From positions 1 to 8,779 of the forward strand of contig JALNXR010000073.1 in the NCBI GenBank assembly GCA_023230265.1: a DNA stretch of 8,779 bases, given 5' to 3'. The notes under the pieces are model-generated. The model was given only the letters and a program-made list of their open reading frames with translations, was not told the DNA's origin and ran no database searches. The DNA comes from Bacteroidales bacterium (GTDB lineage Bacteria > Bacteroidota > Bacteroidia > Bacteroidales > UBA932). The position numbers were made by a program, and so were the translations under genes. Positions 1 to 6,270 of the stretch are shown piece after piece; the first letter of the stretch is position 1, and every line of letters begins with the position of its first letter.

Positions 1-2078
1 TTTTTATCCACCAATGATTTTATAATTCTGTAGAAATTATCAATATCGGACAAATGCAGACCGGTTGTGGGTTCGTCCATAACATATATATTGCTTACTT
101 TGTGCAGTTCAGATGCGATTTTTAACCTTTGTGATTCGCCTCCCGATAAAGTGCTTGTCGACTGACCCAGTTTTAAATATCCCAGCCCCACATCCTCCAG
201 GGTTTTCAACATCTTCAACAGTTTTTTCTCCTCAAAGAAATCCAGGGCTTGCAGTACGGTCATATCCAATACTTCCGCTATATTTTTCTCTTTATATTTC
301 AATTCCAGTATTTCGGAATGATACCGTTTCCCCTCGCATTCATCGCAAATAGTTTTTACAGAATCGAGAAAGAACATCTCAAATGACAGTGTTCCCTGAC
401 CATTGCATTTAGGGCAGGCTCCCTTAGAGTTAAAACTAAACAGTGAAGCATCGGAACCGGTGTGTTTTGCAAATTCTTTCCGGATAAGATCGAATGCCCC
501 GATATAAGTCATGGAATTCGCTCTCGATGACCGGCCTATCGACGATTGATCAATAACAACAGCTTCCGGATGTTGTCTGGCAAAACATTCGTAAATCAGG
601 CTGCTTTTACCGCTTCCTGCAACTCCTGTAATACAGGTTAATAATCCTTTGGGAATTTTTACCGTTACATTTTTTAAGTTATTGACACTGGCATTGCTGA
701 TAGTATAAAAGTCTTGCGCCTGTTTTCTGGTATATTGAGGTTTTGATACATTAAAAAGATATTTGCTTGTAATACTTTGAGCGTTTTTGAAATCCCGGAA
801 TCCGCCATTATAAACCACCTCACCACCCAATGCTCCTGCTTTGGGCCCCATATCAACTATCCATTCTGCCGCTTTGATTATATCGGGGTCATGCTCAACC
901 ACAAAGACGCTGTTTCCCATATTTTTTAGTTGGTTGAGTATGGCGAGCAGTTTTTGTGTATCGCGGGGGTGCAGACCTATTGTAGGTTCATCAAGCACAT
1001 ACAACAAATCCACAAGGTTACAATCCAACTGCCGGGCCATTTTAACTCTCTGGGACTCTCCGCCCGAAAGCGTTGACACAGGTCTGTCCAGTGATAAATA
1101 GCCAACGCCTATCTCTATTAACTGTTCTAACACTAAACGGGCTTTTCGCAAGACAGGGGTAGCCAAATCATCGTTAATATTTTTAAGGAATTCCAATACA
1201 TCTGTGAGTTCCATCTGGCACAGTTGCCCGATTGAAACGTTATTGATTTTCACGGACTCAGCCCTTGCATTTATTCTTGTCCCATTACATTTATCGCAAA
1301 CTGAATAAATGAAATAGCGTGAATATGAATTTTTATCATCTTCGTCCATTTCGTTTTCAGCCCTTCCGGATACTGCTTTTTCGAGTTTCCTGGCAATGCC
1401 TTCAAAATTCCGGTTGTATGCCAGCTTTTGTTTAGCATCTTTTATAGGAAAAGGTTCTGAGTACAACAGTTTATGTAACTCATCACCGTTAAAATCTTTT
1501 AGCTTCTTATGATTATCAAATATTTCAGCCGCAATAAGTTCTTTCCACAATAATCCTCCCGGTTTATAATGCGGATGGGTAATTGCCCCGTCAATCAGAG
1601 ATTTTTCTTTATCCAGAAAAAGATTTAAATCAATTTTAATTTGTTTCCCAAGACCTTTGCAATGTGGACACATACCTTCCGGATGATTGAATGAGAAATA
1701 AAATGACGGTCCGATAAAAGGTTTTGCAACCCGCGAATAAAGCAGCCTGAGATATGTGTTGATTTCAGTTGCAGTTCCCACGGTACTGCGCAGGTTATTG
1801 CCCATTCTTTTCTGGTCAATGACCATCGCTGTCGAAAGATTGAATATGTCATCCACATCAGGCCGGGAGAGCTTGGGCATACGGGTACGGGCGAAGGTTG
1901 AGAATGTTTCTATCAGTTGTCGTTGTGCCTCTGTGTATATGGTGTCGAATAGCAAAGACGATTTACCTGAACCTGAAACTCCTGTAAATACAACTAATTT
2001 ATTCTTTGGAATCTTTACCGAGATGTTTTTTAAATTGTTTGTATGTGCATTTTGAATTATTATTTGGTTCTTTTCCAT
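1..2078 (-). CDS. UvrA-like ABC ATPase, short DrrC/UvrA2 class (3' end outside window)
   Basis: A double ABC ATPase of the UvrA family; 692 codons are visible and the frame is still open at the window edge. First half: Walker A GVSGSGKSS (33-41), CxxC pairs at 137/140 and 261/264, signature LSGGE (337-341), Walker B ending at D363-E364, H-loop H396. Second half: Walker A GVAGSGKSS (485-493), zinc module CX2CX19CX2C (555-581) as in UvrA, signature 644-648, Walker B D668-E669. Only about 300 residues separate the first Walker A from the first signature, against roughly 450 in E. coli UvrA, which suggests the UvrB-binding domain is missing. That layout is typical of DrrC and UvrA2 proteins of about 750 residues, linked to resistance to DNA-binding drugs; about 60 residues are therefore likely missing here. 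The ATG follows the flavodoxin stop by 5 bases, so the two are probably co-transcribed. No Shine-Dalgarno is visible. A role in drug tolerance rather than general excision repair is inference. Confidence 0.92.
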   Translation of the reverse strand, partial: MEKNQIIIQNAHTNNLKNISVKIPKNKLVVFTGVSGSGKSSLLFDTIYTEAQRQLIETFSTFARTRMPKLSRPDVDDIFNLSTAMVIDQKRMGNNLRSTVGTATEINTYLRLLYSRVAKPFIGPSFYFSFNHPEGMCPHCKGLGKQIKIDLNLFLDKEKSLIDGAITHPHYKPGGLLWKELIAAEIFDNHKKLKDFNGDELHKLLYSEPFPIKDAKQKLAYNRNFEGIARKLEKAVSGRAENEMDEDDKNSYSRYFIYSVCDKCNGTRINARAESVKINNVSIGQLCQMELTDVLEFLKNINDDLATPVLRKARLVLEQLIEIGVGYLSLDRPVSTLSGGESQRVKMARQLDCNLVDLLYVLDEPTIGLHPRDTQKLLAILNQLKNMGNSVFVVEHDPDIIKAAEWIVDMGPKAGALGGEVVYNGGFRDFKNAQSITSKYLFNVSKPQYTRKQAQDFYTISNASVNNLKNVTVKIPKGLLTCITGVAGSGKSSLIYECFARQHPEAVVIDQSSIGRSSRANSMTYIGAFDLIRKEFAKHTGSDASLFSFNSKGACPKCNGQGTLSFEMFFLDSVKTICDECEGKRYHSEILELKYKEKNIAEVLDMTVLQALDFFEEKKLLKMLKTLEDVGLGYLKLGQSTSTLSGGESQRLKIASELHKVSNIYVMDEPTTGLHLSDIDNFYRIIKSLVDK

Positions 2079-2083
2079 AGTTA

Positions 2084-2680
2084 TCAGAATTTGATACTTT
2101 TCAATATCTCTCTGCCAAAATCCATACAATCACTGCGTTTTAAATTGTCATACTCCTCCATATTGGGAAATGATTGCATTTGTTTCCGAGTTTCAGGTTC
2201 CATAAGTCCCCAAGTAATGCGACCTAAAAAAACTTTTGATGGCACATTAGTCACACCTGTTAATTTTGCCAGATGATTATCAAAAAATATAGTGTATTGT
2301 TCTGATGTAATGGGTTGTCTCATATTACCGCATACCGCAAATAAGCCTTTTACTTTTCCTTTGAGAGTTTCTTTGTGTTTTGTCAAATATACCTGGAGTT
2401 CTTTAGATGTTTCCCCACTCCTTATTGATCCTCCCACAATAATGTATTTATATTTTGACAAATCAGGATTTTCGCGTACATCAAATACATTTGCTATTCC
2501 ATCCATTCCTTCAGAAATCCAAATACTTGCATCTCTTGATGTTCCACACCATGTACTATATAAAATAGCCCATTCTGAATCACTGGTTGTCGGGAAAAAA
2601 TCAAGCGGCCATACAGGTTTAGAAATAAAAAACATTCCGATTGCGGCAAGACTGGTTTTTAAAAAATCTCTTTTTTCCAT
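2084..2680 (-). CDS. flavodoxin-domain protein with Tat-like N-terminus
   Basis: A 198-residue protein. The N-terminus MEKRDFLKTSLAAIGMFF resembles a Tat signal (consensus S/T-R-R-x-F-L-K, here with KR) or a membrane anchor, followed by a short linker. A flavodoxin fold of the HemG/flavodoxin_5 type then begins near residue 37: the first strand and FMN phosphate loop are AILYSTWCGTSRD (38-50), the second conserved segment is YIIVGGSIRSGE (79-90), and a further strand is GLFAVCGN (112-119). It probably binds FMN and carries electrons, possibly outside the cytoplasm or at the membrane; the partner is unknown. The start ATG has only A/T-rich sequence before it. The stop lies 5 bases before the UvrA-like gene. 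It is unlikely to be true HemG, because HemG has no leader and this gene has no haem-pathway neighbours. Confidence 0.8.
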   Translation of the reverse strand: MEKRDFLKTSLAAIGMFFISKPVWPLDFFPTTSDSEWAILYSTWCGTSRDASIWISEGMDGIANVFDVRENPDLSKYKYIIVGGSIRSGETSKELQVYLTKHKETLKGKVKGLFAVCGNMRQPITSEQYTIFFDNHLAKLTGVTNVPSKVFLGRITWGLMEPETRKQMQSFPNMEEYDNLKRSDCMDFGREILKSIKF

Positions 2681-2751
2681 AATTTCAAAATTTATCGTTG
2701 CATTTATTGCATCAATTAATCGGTTTACTTGTTGTATAGTGGTTCGTAATA

Positions 2752-2810
2752 CTTACCAATTCTTTTCCAGGTAAGCGGTTGTGCATTTTATGACCGGGTG
2801 TTGGCAACCG
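2752..2810. repeat. two abutting perfect hairpins in an intergenic region
   Basis: On the plus strand CTTACC (2752-2757) pairs with GGTAAG (2770-2775) across a 12-base loop. The very next base begins CGGTTG (2776-2781), which pairs with CAACCG (2805-2810) across 23 bases. Both arms are perfect 6-bp matches and the two stems touch. They lie in the 143-base gap between the STAS-like gene and the flavodoxin gene. In the direction of transcription no T-run follows, so this is not a classical terminator. It may be an RNA processing or stability element, or an intergenic repeat scar. Confidence 0.5.
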
Positions 2811-2823
2811 TAGTTTTTGATTA

Positions 2824-3261
2824 CTAATCTTCCTTTAATTCCTCTAAAATGTAATAGATCTTCTGCGATTCTTCCGGATCAATATTCAGCCATGCAAGTG
2901 CCGCATTAATAGTGCTGAAAATCTCAATATTAACTAATGCTTCTGAAGGTTTTTTAAGATTCATCAATGTGGGAGCTACGACCTGAGAAGGTGAATTAGT
3001 CAGAACAGCAGTTTTCCTTTGTTTGATAAAATTCTCACTTAGTGGGAGATAATCATTCATATCTTCATTAATGAAATCCGTTATAATATTAATATCCCTG
3101 TCATCAGCTAAAACATTATATGAACTATTCCATTCCGGTTCAAGGAGTTCAGTATTTTTAAAATCTAAAATTTCTTTTAAATTGAATTCGCCAGACCAGT
3201 TTTCTATAATCAATTGATTCTCAGGAAGAATCTTAAATCTGAATCTTTTATGGCTTTTCAT
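2824..3261 (-). CDS. small STAS/SpoIIAA-like cytosolic protein, function unknown
   Basis: A 145-residue soluble protein with no signal peptide or membrane segment. The pattern is an N-terminal beta strand pair (FRFKILPENQLIIENWSGEF), a helix (LKEILDFKNTELL), a strand ending in VLADDRD (50-56), a strand KTAVLTNSPSQVV (83-95), and a C-terminal IEIFSTINAALAWL helix. This order (self-reporting strand, D-x-R-D motif, KxAVLT strand, FSTxxAALxWL end) resembles the short STAS/SpoIIAA-like proteins common in Bacteroidota, whose role is not known. The assignment is by pattern, not by catalytic residues. It sits 143 bases upstream of the flavodoxin, and its own upstream region holds a broken acetyltransferase gene, so its promoter probably lies within about 100 bases of the ATG. 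It could be a regulator or a lipid-binding protein. Confidence 0.72.
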   Translation of the reverse strand: MKSHKRFRFKILPENQLIIENWSGEFNLKEILDFKNTELLEPEWNSSYNVLADDRDINIITDFINEDMNDYLPLSENFIKQRKTAVLTNSPSQVVAPTLMNLKKPSEALVNIEIFSTINAALAWLNIDPEESQKIYYILEELKED

Positions 3262-3365
3262 GAAATCTAAAGTTTGATTATTTAAAATTAATCCAAATAA
3301 TTCAGATAAAAAATACTAAATTGATTTTTAGCAATTGTTAGCTGTTCGGCACTAATTTTTTGTGA

Positions 3366-3485
3366 TTAATCATCAATTATGTCTGTATTCCCTTGTCCAA
3401 TGAGTTGGTCAACCACAAATTTTATCAGCTTGGAAATCATTTCTTCCTGGCCGGGTTTGTATTTTTCTATTTTTATGGTTCTCAT
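3366..3485 (-). pseudogene. truncated GNAT acetyltransferase remnant
   Basis: An ATG-started frame of 39 codons whose first 22 residues (MRTIKIEKYKPGQEEMISKL, then IK) are identical to those of the intact GNAT gene at 6271-6744. After K22 the two diverge: this copy continues for 17 residues (starting FVVDQLIGQG) to a TAA. No acetyl-CoA-binding motif remains, so it cannot be an active acetyltransferase. The two base differences within the shared coding part are both synonymous (Ser and Lys codons), which hints that the source was a working paralogue and not simply a copying error. It probably arose by duplication followed by an internal deletion; a short expressed peptide cannot be excluded. 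Confidence 0.75.
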
Positions 3486-3538
3486 TATAAAATAATTGAG
3501 ATATGCAAAACTCTTTTTACTTGAAAACCTTATTGGCT
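3421..3538. repeat. 118-bp direct repeat, copy A
   Basis: Aligned base for base with 6680-6797, with 3 mismatches and no gaps; both copies are in the same orientation, 3259 bases apart. It covers the first 22 GNAT codons plus about 53 bases of upstream sequence. Beyond 3538 similarity weakens after a one-base offset (a shared TGCGTG), and below 3421 it stops abruptly within the coding frame. Confidence 0.92.
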
Positions 3539-3588
3539 AAACTGCGTGCTGTTCGTTCTTAATTATCAGTTAATTTTTTTCTATAATT

Positions 3589-4350
3589 TTATACTTTTAT
3601 TTTTTTGGCGCTTGACAATGCAAAAGTAACTGAAATAAAAGATGTTATGGCAAATAATAGTAATCCAATCAAGAAAAAACTTGCAGATGAAGTTCCTCCC
3701 AGCAAGTACCTGTTCCCTTCAAGAATATATGTTACCGGATTTCCCCATGAAACAGCCAGCAGCCAATCAGCAGATATCAATTCCCTGGGTAAAAACGTGG
3801 TGCTCAAAAAGAGCAATGGAAAGACCGCATTGGTTACTATTGCTGCACTTTGATGCTGACCGGTACGTAACATAATACCTGCTGAAAAACCACATAAAGT
3901 AAGTGACCATAAAAACGAAAGTAGCAGTATTCCGAGAACGGAAATAAAACCAAATTGAAAACTTACTCCAAATATTGCCCCGATAACAATTAAAAGTATG
4001 GTAAAAACCATTGAAGAAATGGTATCGGCAAGCATGGGTGCAACCACTAAAATCCATCTGGGTACAGGACTTAAAAAAAGTCTTTTAAAATAACCCGATT
4101 GCATATCGGCATTGAGTGTTTGCCCTGCACCTGCCGAAGACCCCATCGCCAATGAAATAATTGTTATTGGGAAAACAAATGATAAGTAGCCTCCTGTCCC
4201 AAACGCTTCCATTGAGCCGATCCCACCAATTCCGGCATTATATACTAACAAGAAAAACAAACTCATGCCAAAACCCATTATTGGTGCTGAAGGATTCTTT
4301 ACTAACTTGATTATACCTCTTTCAATCAGTAATATATTTGCTGTATTCAT
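3589..4350 (-). CDS. ABC-2 type exporter permease (DrrB-like)
   Basis: A 253-residue inner-membrane protein with about six hydrophobic segments (near residues 24-43, 55-75, 100-123, 133-158, 169-187 and 224-245), the usual ABC2_membrane layout. Family landmarks are the loop FKRLFLSPVPRWILVVAP (88-105), contacting the ATPase, and the C-terminal segment FLSTTFLPRELI...GNPVTYILEGNR (181-214), matching the conserved FLS-x-x-F-x-P and NP-x-TY pattern of DrrB-like permeases. It pairs with the ATPase encoded just upstream (15 bases between stop and start) and probably works as a dimer to export a hydrophobic compound or drug. A GGGG-centred Shine-Dalgarno precedes the start. No strong terminator follows. 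The substrate cannot be told from sequence. Confidence 0.9.
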   Translation of the reverse strand: MNTANILLIERGIIKLVKNPSAPIMGFGMSLFFLLVYNAGIGGIGSMEAFGTGGYLSFVFPITIISLAMGSSAGAGQTLNADMQSGYFKRLFLSPVPRWILVVAPMLADTISSMVFTILLIVIGAIFGVSFQFGFISVLGILLLSFLWSLTLCGFSAGIMLRTGQHQSAAIVTNAVFPLLFLSTTFLPRELISADWLLAVSWGNPVTYILEGNRYLLGGTSSASFFLIGLLLFAITSFISVTFALSSAKKIKV

Positions 4351-4358
4351 AATATAGT

Positions 4359-4364
4359 CCCCTT
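4359..4364 (-). promoter_or_regulatory. Shine-Dalgarno AAGGGG of the permease gene
   Basis: AAGGGG lies 8 bases before the permease ATG and immediately after the ATPase stop codon. This suggests translation of the permease is re-initiated after the ATPase. Most other starts in the window have no such site. Confidence 0.6.
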
Positions 4365-4365
4365 T

Positions 4366-5133
4366 TTAGTTATTTGTAAGTTCTTGATCAGATAATGCTT
4401 TGACAAATTGCAGATAGCTGTCATCGAGCGACAATTCGCCTATTGGATTTACCATTTTCTTAAAATTGGCAATGGTTCCGGAGTACTGAATTTTACCATC
4501 GACTATGAGTGCCATTTCAAAAGCATGTTTATCTGCTTCATCGAGGTATTGCGTTGTAAGAAAAACAGTTACTTTTTCTTTACAATTCAGTTGAGTAATT
4601 ACTTCCCAAAAGTTAGCTCGTGCTACCGGATCCATACCCACCGTGGGTTCATCAAGAAAAAGAATTTGAGGACGGTGAACAAGAGCCAGGGCACAATGAA
4701 GCCTGCGTTTATTCCCACCGGATAAAACACCTGCTTTCTTATTCCTTTCTTTTTCCAGTTCAAATAATTGAATTAATTCATTGGTGCGTTTGACTGCTGC
4801 TGGTTTTGTTAAACCAAATAACCTGCCTTGAAAAATAAGTAAATTTTCTACTTTTTCAGTCGGATCAATCTCATTGTCCTGTGATGCAACACCAATAATT
4901 TTCTGAATTTTTGACTGATTAATTTCAGGATTGATTCCCGCAATACAAAAATCTCCCGAATCCTTGTTAATCAGGGTAGTCATTACTTTAACCAAAGTCG
5001 ACTTTCCGGCGCCATTTGGACCAAGTAACGTAAAAAATTGTCCCTTCTGTATTTCGAGACTTATCCCTTTAAGTGCTTCTATGCCATTGGGGTATTTTTT
5101 GAAAAGTTCGTGAACCAGAATTTCTGCTGTCAT
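4366..5133 (-). CDS. ABC exporter ATPase subunit, DrrA (daunorubicin resistance) type
   Basis: A 255-residue single ABC ATPase: Walker A GPNGAGKST (38-46), Q-loop Q85 in GVASQDNEID, signature LSGGN (137-141), Walker B ILFLDEP (157-163), D-loop GMDP. The usual H-loop histidine is glutamine (Q195 in TTQYLDEAD), as is common in the DrrA branch of drug exporters. The C-terminal LSLDDSYLQF matches the short SLDDVFL-like tail of that branch. It powers export through the permease encoded 15 bases downstream. A strong AAGGAG Shine-Dalgarno lies 6 bases before the ATG, and a candidate -7 promoter box lies 25 bases before it. The AraC-type gene 81 bases upstream on the same strand is the likely regulator. 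The exported compound is unknown. Confidence 0.93.
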   Translation of the reverse strand: MTAEILVHELFKKYPNGIEALKGISLEIQKGQFFTLLGPNGAGKSTLVKVMTTLINKDSGDFCIAGINPEINQSKIQKIIGVASQDNEIDPTEKVENLLIFQGRLFGLTKPAAVKRTNELIQLFELEKERNKKAGVLSGGNKRRLHCALALVHRPQILFLDEPTVGMDPVARANFWEVITQLNCKEKVTVFLTTQYLDEADKHAFEMALIVDGKIQYSGTIANFKKMVNPIGELSLDDSYLQFVKALSDQELTNN

Positions 5134-5139
5134 AATAAA

Positions 5140-5145
5140 CTCCTT
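5140..5145 (-). promoter_or_regulatory. strong Shine-Dalgarno AAGGAG of the ATPase gene
   Basis: AAGGAG stands 6 bases before the ATPase ATG, an ideal spacing for 16S rRNA pairing. This is unusual here, because the starts of the flavodoxin, UvrA-like, STAS-like, AraC, GNAT and DUF6144 genes show no such motif. Confidence 0.7.
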
Positions 5146-5158
5146 TTAAATTATTCAG

Positions 5159-5166
5159 CAAAAATA
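5159..5166 (-). promoter_or_regulatory. candidate Bacteroidota -7 promoter box for the exporter
   Basis: TATTTTTG matches the Bacteroidota -7 consensus TAnnTTTG exactly and lies in the 81-base gap between the AraC-type gene and the ATPase gene. The expected leader would be about 20 bases and would contain the AAGGAG site. No TTG at the -33 distance is visible, so an activator (perhaps the adjacent AraC protein) may be needed; that is inference. Confidence 0.4.
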
Positions 5167-5214
5167 GGTTCAAGGCACAGGGGGAAAATTGTAAAAAACA
5201 GACAAAGTGTAGTT

Positions 5215-6036
5215 TTAATCCGAACAGCTTTCCGAATTTATATTAAAATCAGGGTATTTTGCAGAAAATTCTTTTGGCGTGTAACCTGTGTATGATTTAA
5301 AATCATGAATAAAGTGTGATTGGTCAAAATATCCATTATTATATGCGTGTTCGGTCAAACTAAGTTCTTTAACATTACTAAAGTCGTGCAGCACTTCCTG
5401 AAAACGTATCAGTTTAATAATCTGTTTGGTGGTTTTACCAAGATACTTCGCGAACTTTCGTTCTAATGTCTTTGGTGAAGAATAAAGACAATCAGACAAA
5501 TATTTTGCGTTTGTTTGTCCCTTGCATTTTTTAACTATTTGAATACCCTTTTGAATTAGCATGCTTTCATGTAAAGGGATTGGAGAATAACGCCCGATAA
5601 GAAAATTCTCAATAACAGTTATTTTTTCTCTTACTGTTTCTTTTAAATATAACAATTCTTCGATCTGTCTTATTTCATGGTAAAATATATCTGTCAAATC
5701 CACACTTAAGTTTTCAATTTCTGAAAGGGGGAAATTGAAAAAATGGCAAGCACCCGTTGGATGAAAACTAACAAATACTACCCCTGTTTCTCCAGCGGTT
5801 GAAACATCGGAATAATTATCACTCAAACCACTAATAATCGACCTTGGTTGTTTAACAACAGAATCTCCCGAATGACATACAACAAAGGGATTTTTATAAT
5901 GAAACATGATTTGAATATTTTCAGTTGGTATAACCCTCTCCATGACATCTGCGTCATAAGTATCTGATTCCATAAAGCAGTAATTTTTAATGTAGTTTCT
6001 AAGGAATCCGGAAGGTTGTACTAATAGATATTTCAT
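5215..6036 (-). CDS. AraC-family transcriptional regulator with DUF6597-type sensor domain
   Basis: A 273-residue protein. The N-terminal 1-120 region (FLRNYIKNYCFMES, then ERVIPTENIQIMFHY) matches the beta-rich sensor domain often called DUF6597 in Bacteroidota AraC regulators. The C-terminal DNA-binding part has two helix-turn-helix units: about 175-200 (AKYLSDCLYSSPKTLERKFAKYLG) and 225-257 (LTEHAYNNGYFDQSHFIHDFKSYTGYTPKEF), the second carrying the AraC signature G-Y-x-D-Q-S-H-F-x-x-x-F-K-x-x-x-G-x-T-P. It lies directly upstream of the DrrA/DrrB exporter on the same strand, so it most likely controls that exporter in response to a small molecule. A TCTTTG-TTA-CAAAGA palindrome over its own promoter suggests autoregulation. 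The ligand is unknown. Confidence 0.9.
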   Translation of the reverse strand: MKYLLVQPSGFLRNYIKNYCFMESDTYDADVMERVIPTENIQIMFHYKNPFVVCHSGDSVVKQPRSIISGLSDNYSDVSTAGETGVVFVSFHPTGACHFFNFPLSEIENLSVDLTDIFYHEIRQIEELLYLKETVREKITVIENFLIGRYSPIPLHESMLIQKGIQIVKKCKGQTNAKYLSDCLYSSPKTLERKFAKYLGKTTKQIIKLIRFQEVLHDFSNVKELSLTEHAYNNGYFDQSHFIHDFKSYTGYTPKEFSAKYPDFNINSESCSD

Positions 6037-6042
6037 GCTATT

Positions 6043-6059
6043 TCTTTGTTACAAAGATA
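6043..6059 (-). promoter_or_regulatory. promoter -7 box with overlapping palindrome upstream of the AraC gene
   Basis: TATCTTTG (6052-6059, read on the minus strand) is an exact match to TAnnTTTG. It overlaps a perfect inverted repeat TCTTTG-TTA-CAAAGA (6043-6057) that ends 6 bases before the AraC ATG. A dimeric repressor or the AraC protein itself could bind here. No clear -33 TTG is visible. The very short implied leader is a weakness of this reading. Confidence 0.42.
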
Positions 6060-6070
6060 ATTACTTATGT

Positions 6071-6232
6071 CTAAATGCGTGTCATGGAAATTGCATTCTT
6101 TGTAAGCCAATCTAATGCATTTATTATTTTAATTCCGTTATATGTACCTGTTTCGTAGTCCATTGTAATTAAAATTTTTTCGTGATGGTCTGAAATACTG
6201 TCAAATGGCGCCAACTCACGTTCTAATAGGAA
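6071..6232 (-). pseudogene. C-terminal remnant of an AAA ATPase with DUF4143 domain
   Basis: An open stretch of 53 codons between an in-frame TAA (6233-6235) and a TAG. It reads FLLERELAPFDSISDHHEKI, then LITMDYETGTYNGIKIINAL and DWLTK. The pattern R-E-x-x-P-F-x-x-I-x-D-x-x-E-K-x-x-x-x-M-D, then GIK-x-x-N-x-x-D-W-L, is the usual C-terminus of the AAA_14/DUF4143 ATPases that are abundant in Bacteroidota. Everything upstream (Walker motifs, most of DUF4143) is missing, and no start codon with plausible signals is present, so this is a fragment left by a deletion or rearrangement between the GNAT and AraC genes. The AraC promoter lies within or just after its tail. The family call is by recalled pattern. 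Confidence 0.65.
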
Positions 6233-6270
6233 TTATATGATCAGTTTATACCTGTTTTAGGGTCAGTAGT

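Larger units (their letters stand above)
3341..3555. repeat. 8-bp direct repeats GCTGTTCG flanking the GNAT remnant
   Basis: GCTGTTCG occurs at 3341-3348 and again at 3548-3555, in the same orientation, 199 bases apart. The pair encloses the GNAT remnant and its copied upstream region almost exactly. They might be target-site duplications, the ends of a recombined cassette, or copies of a short intergenic motif. Eight bases could also recur by chance. Confidence 0.35.
3262..3588. other. 327-base gap without an intact gene
   Basis: This gap between the exporter permease and the STAS-like gene holds a broken GNAT gene (3366-3485), its duplicated upstream sequence (to 3538), and two flanking copies of GCTGTTCG. 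The 100 bases next to the STAS-like start are very A/T-rich and should hold that gene's promoter, but I see no match to TAnnTTTG. No terminator with a convincing stem and T-run is visible after the permease stop. Confidence 0.7.

Noticed and set aside
1..2078. Canonical UvrA of the UvrABC repair complex
   Set aside because: The first ATPase half is about 150 residues too short and appears to lack the UvrB-binding domain; the gene is a paralogue of the DrrC/UvrA2 type.
2292..2774. A 160-codon plus-strand open frame
   Set aside because: It lies almost entirely opposite the flavodoxin gene, and its translation has no recognisable domain; the minus frame matches a known fold.
2752..3555. Integron attC sites or gene cassettes in the intergenic regions
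   Set aside because: The palindromic pieces are tandem hairpins and short repeats. I found no paired RYYYAAC/GTTRRRY core boxes and no integrase gene.
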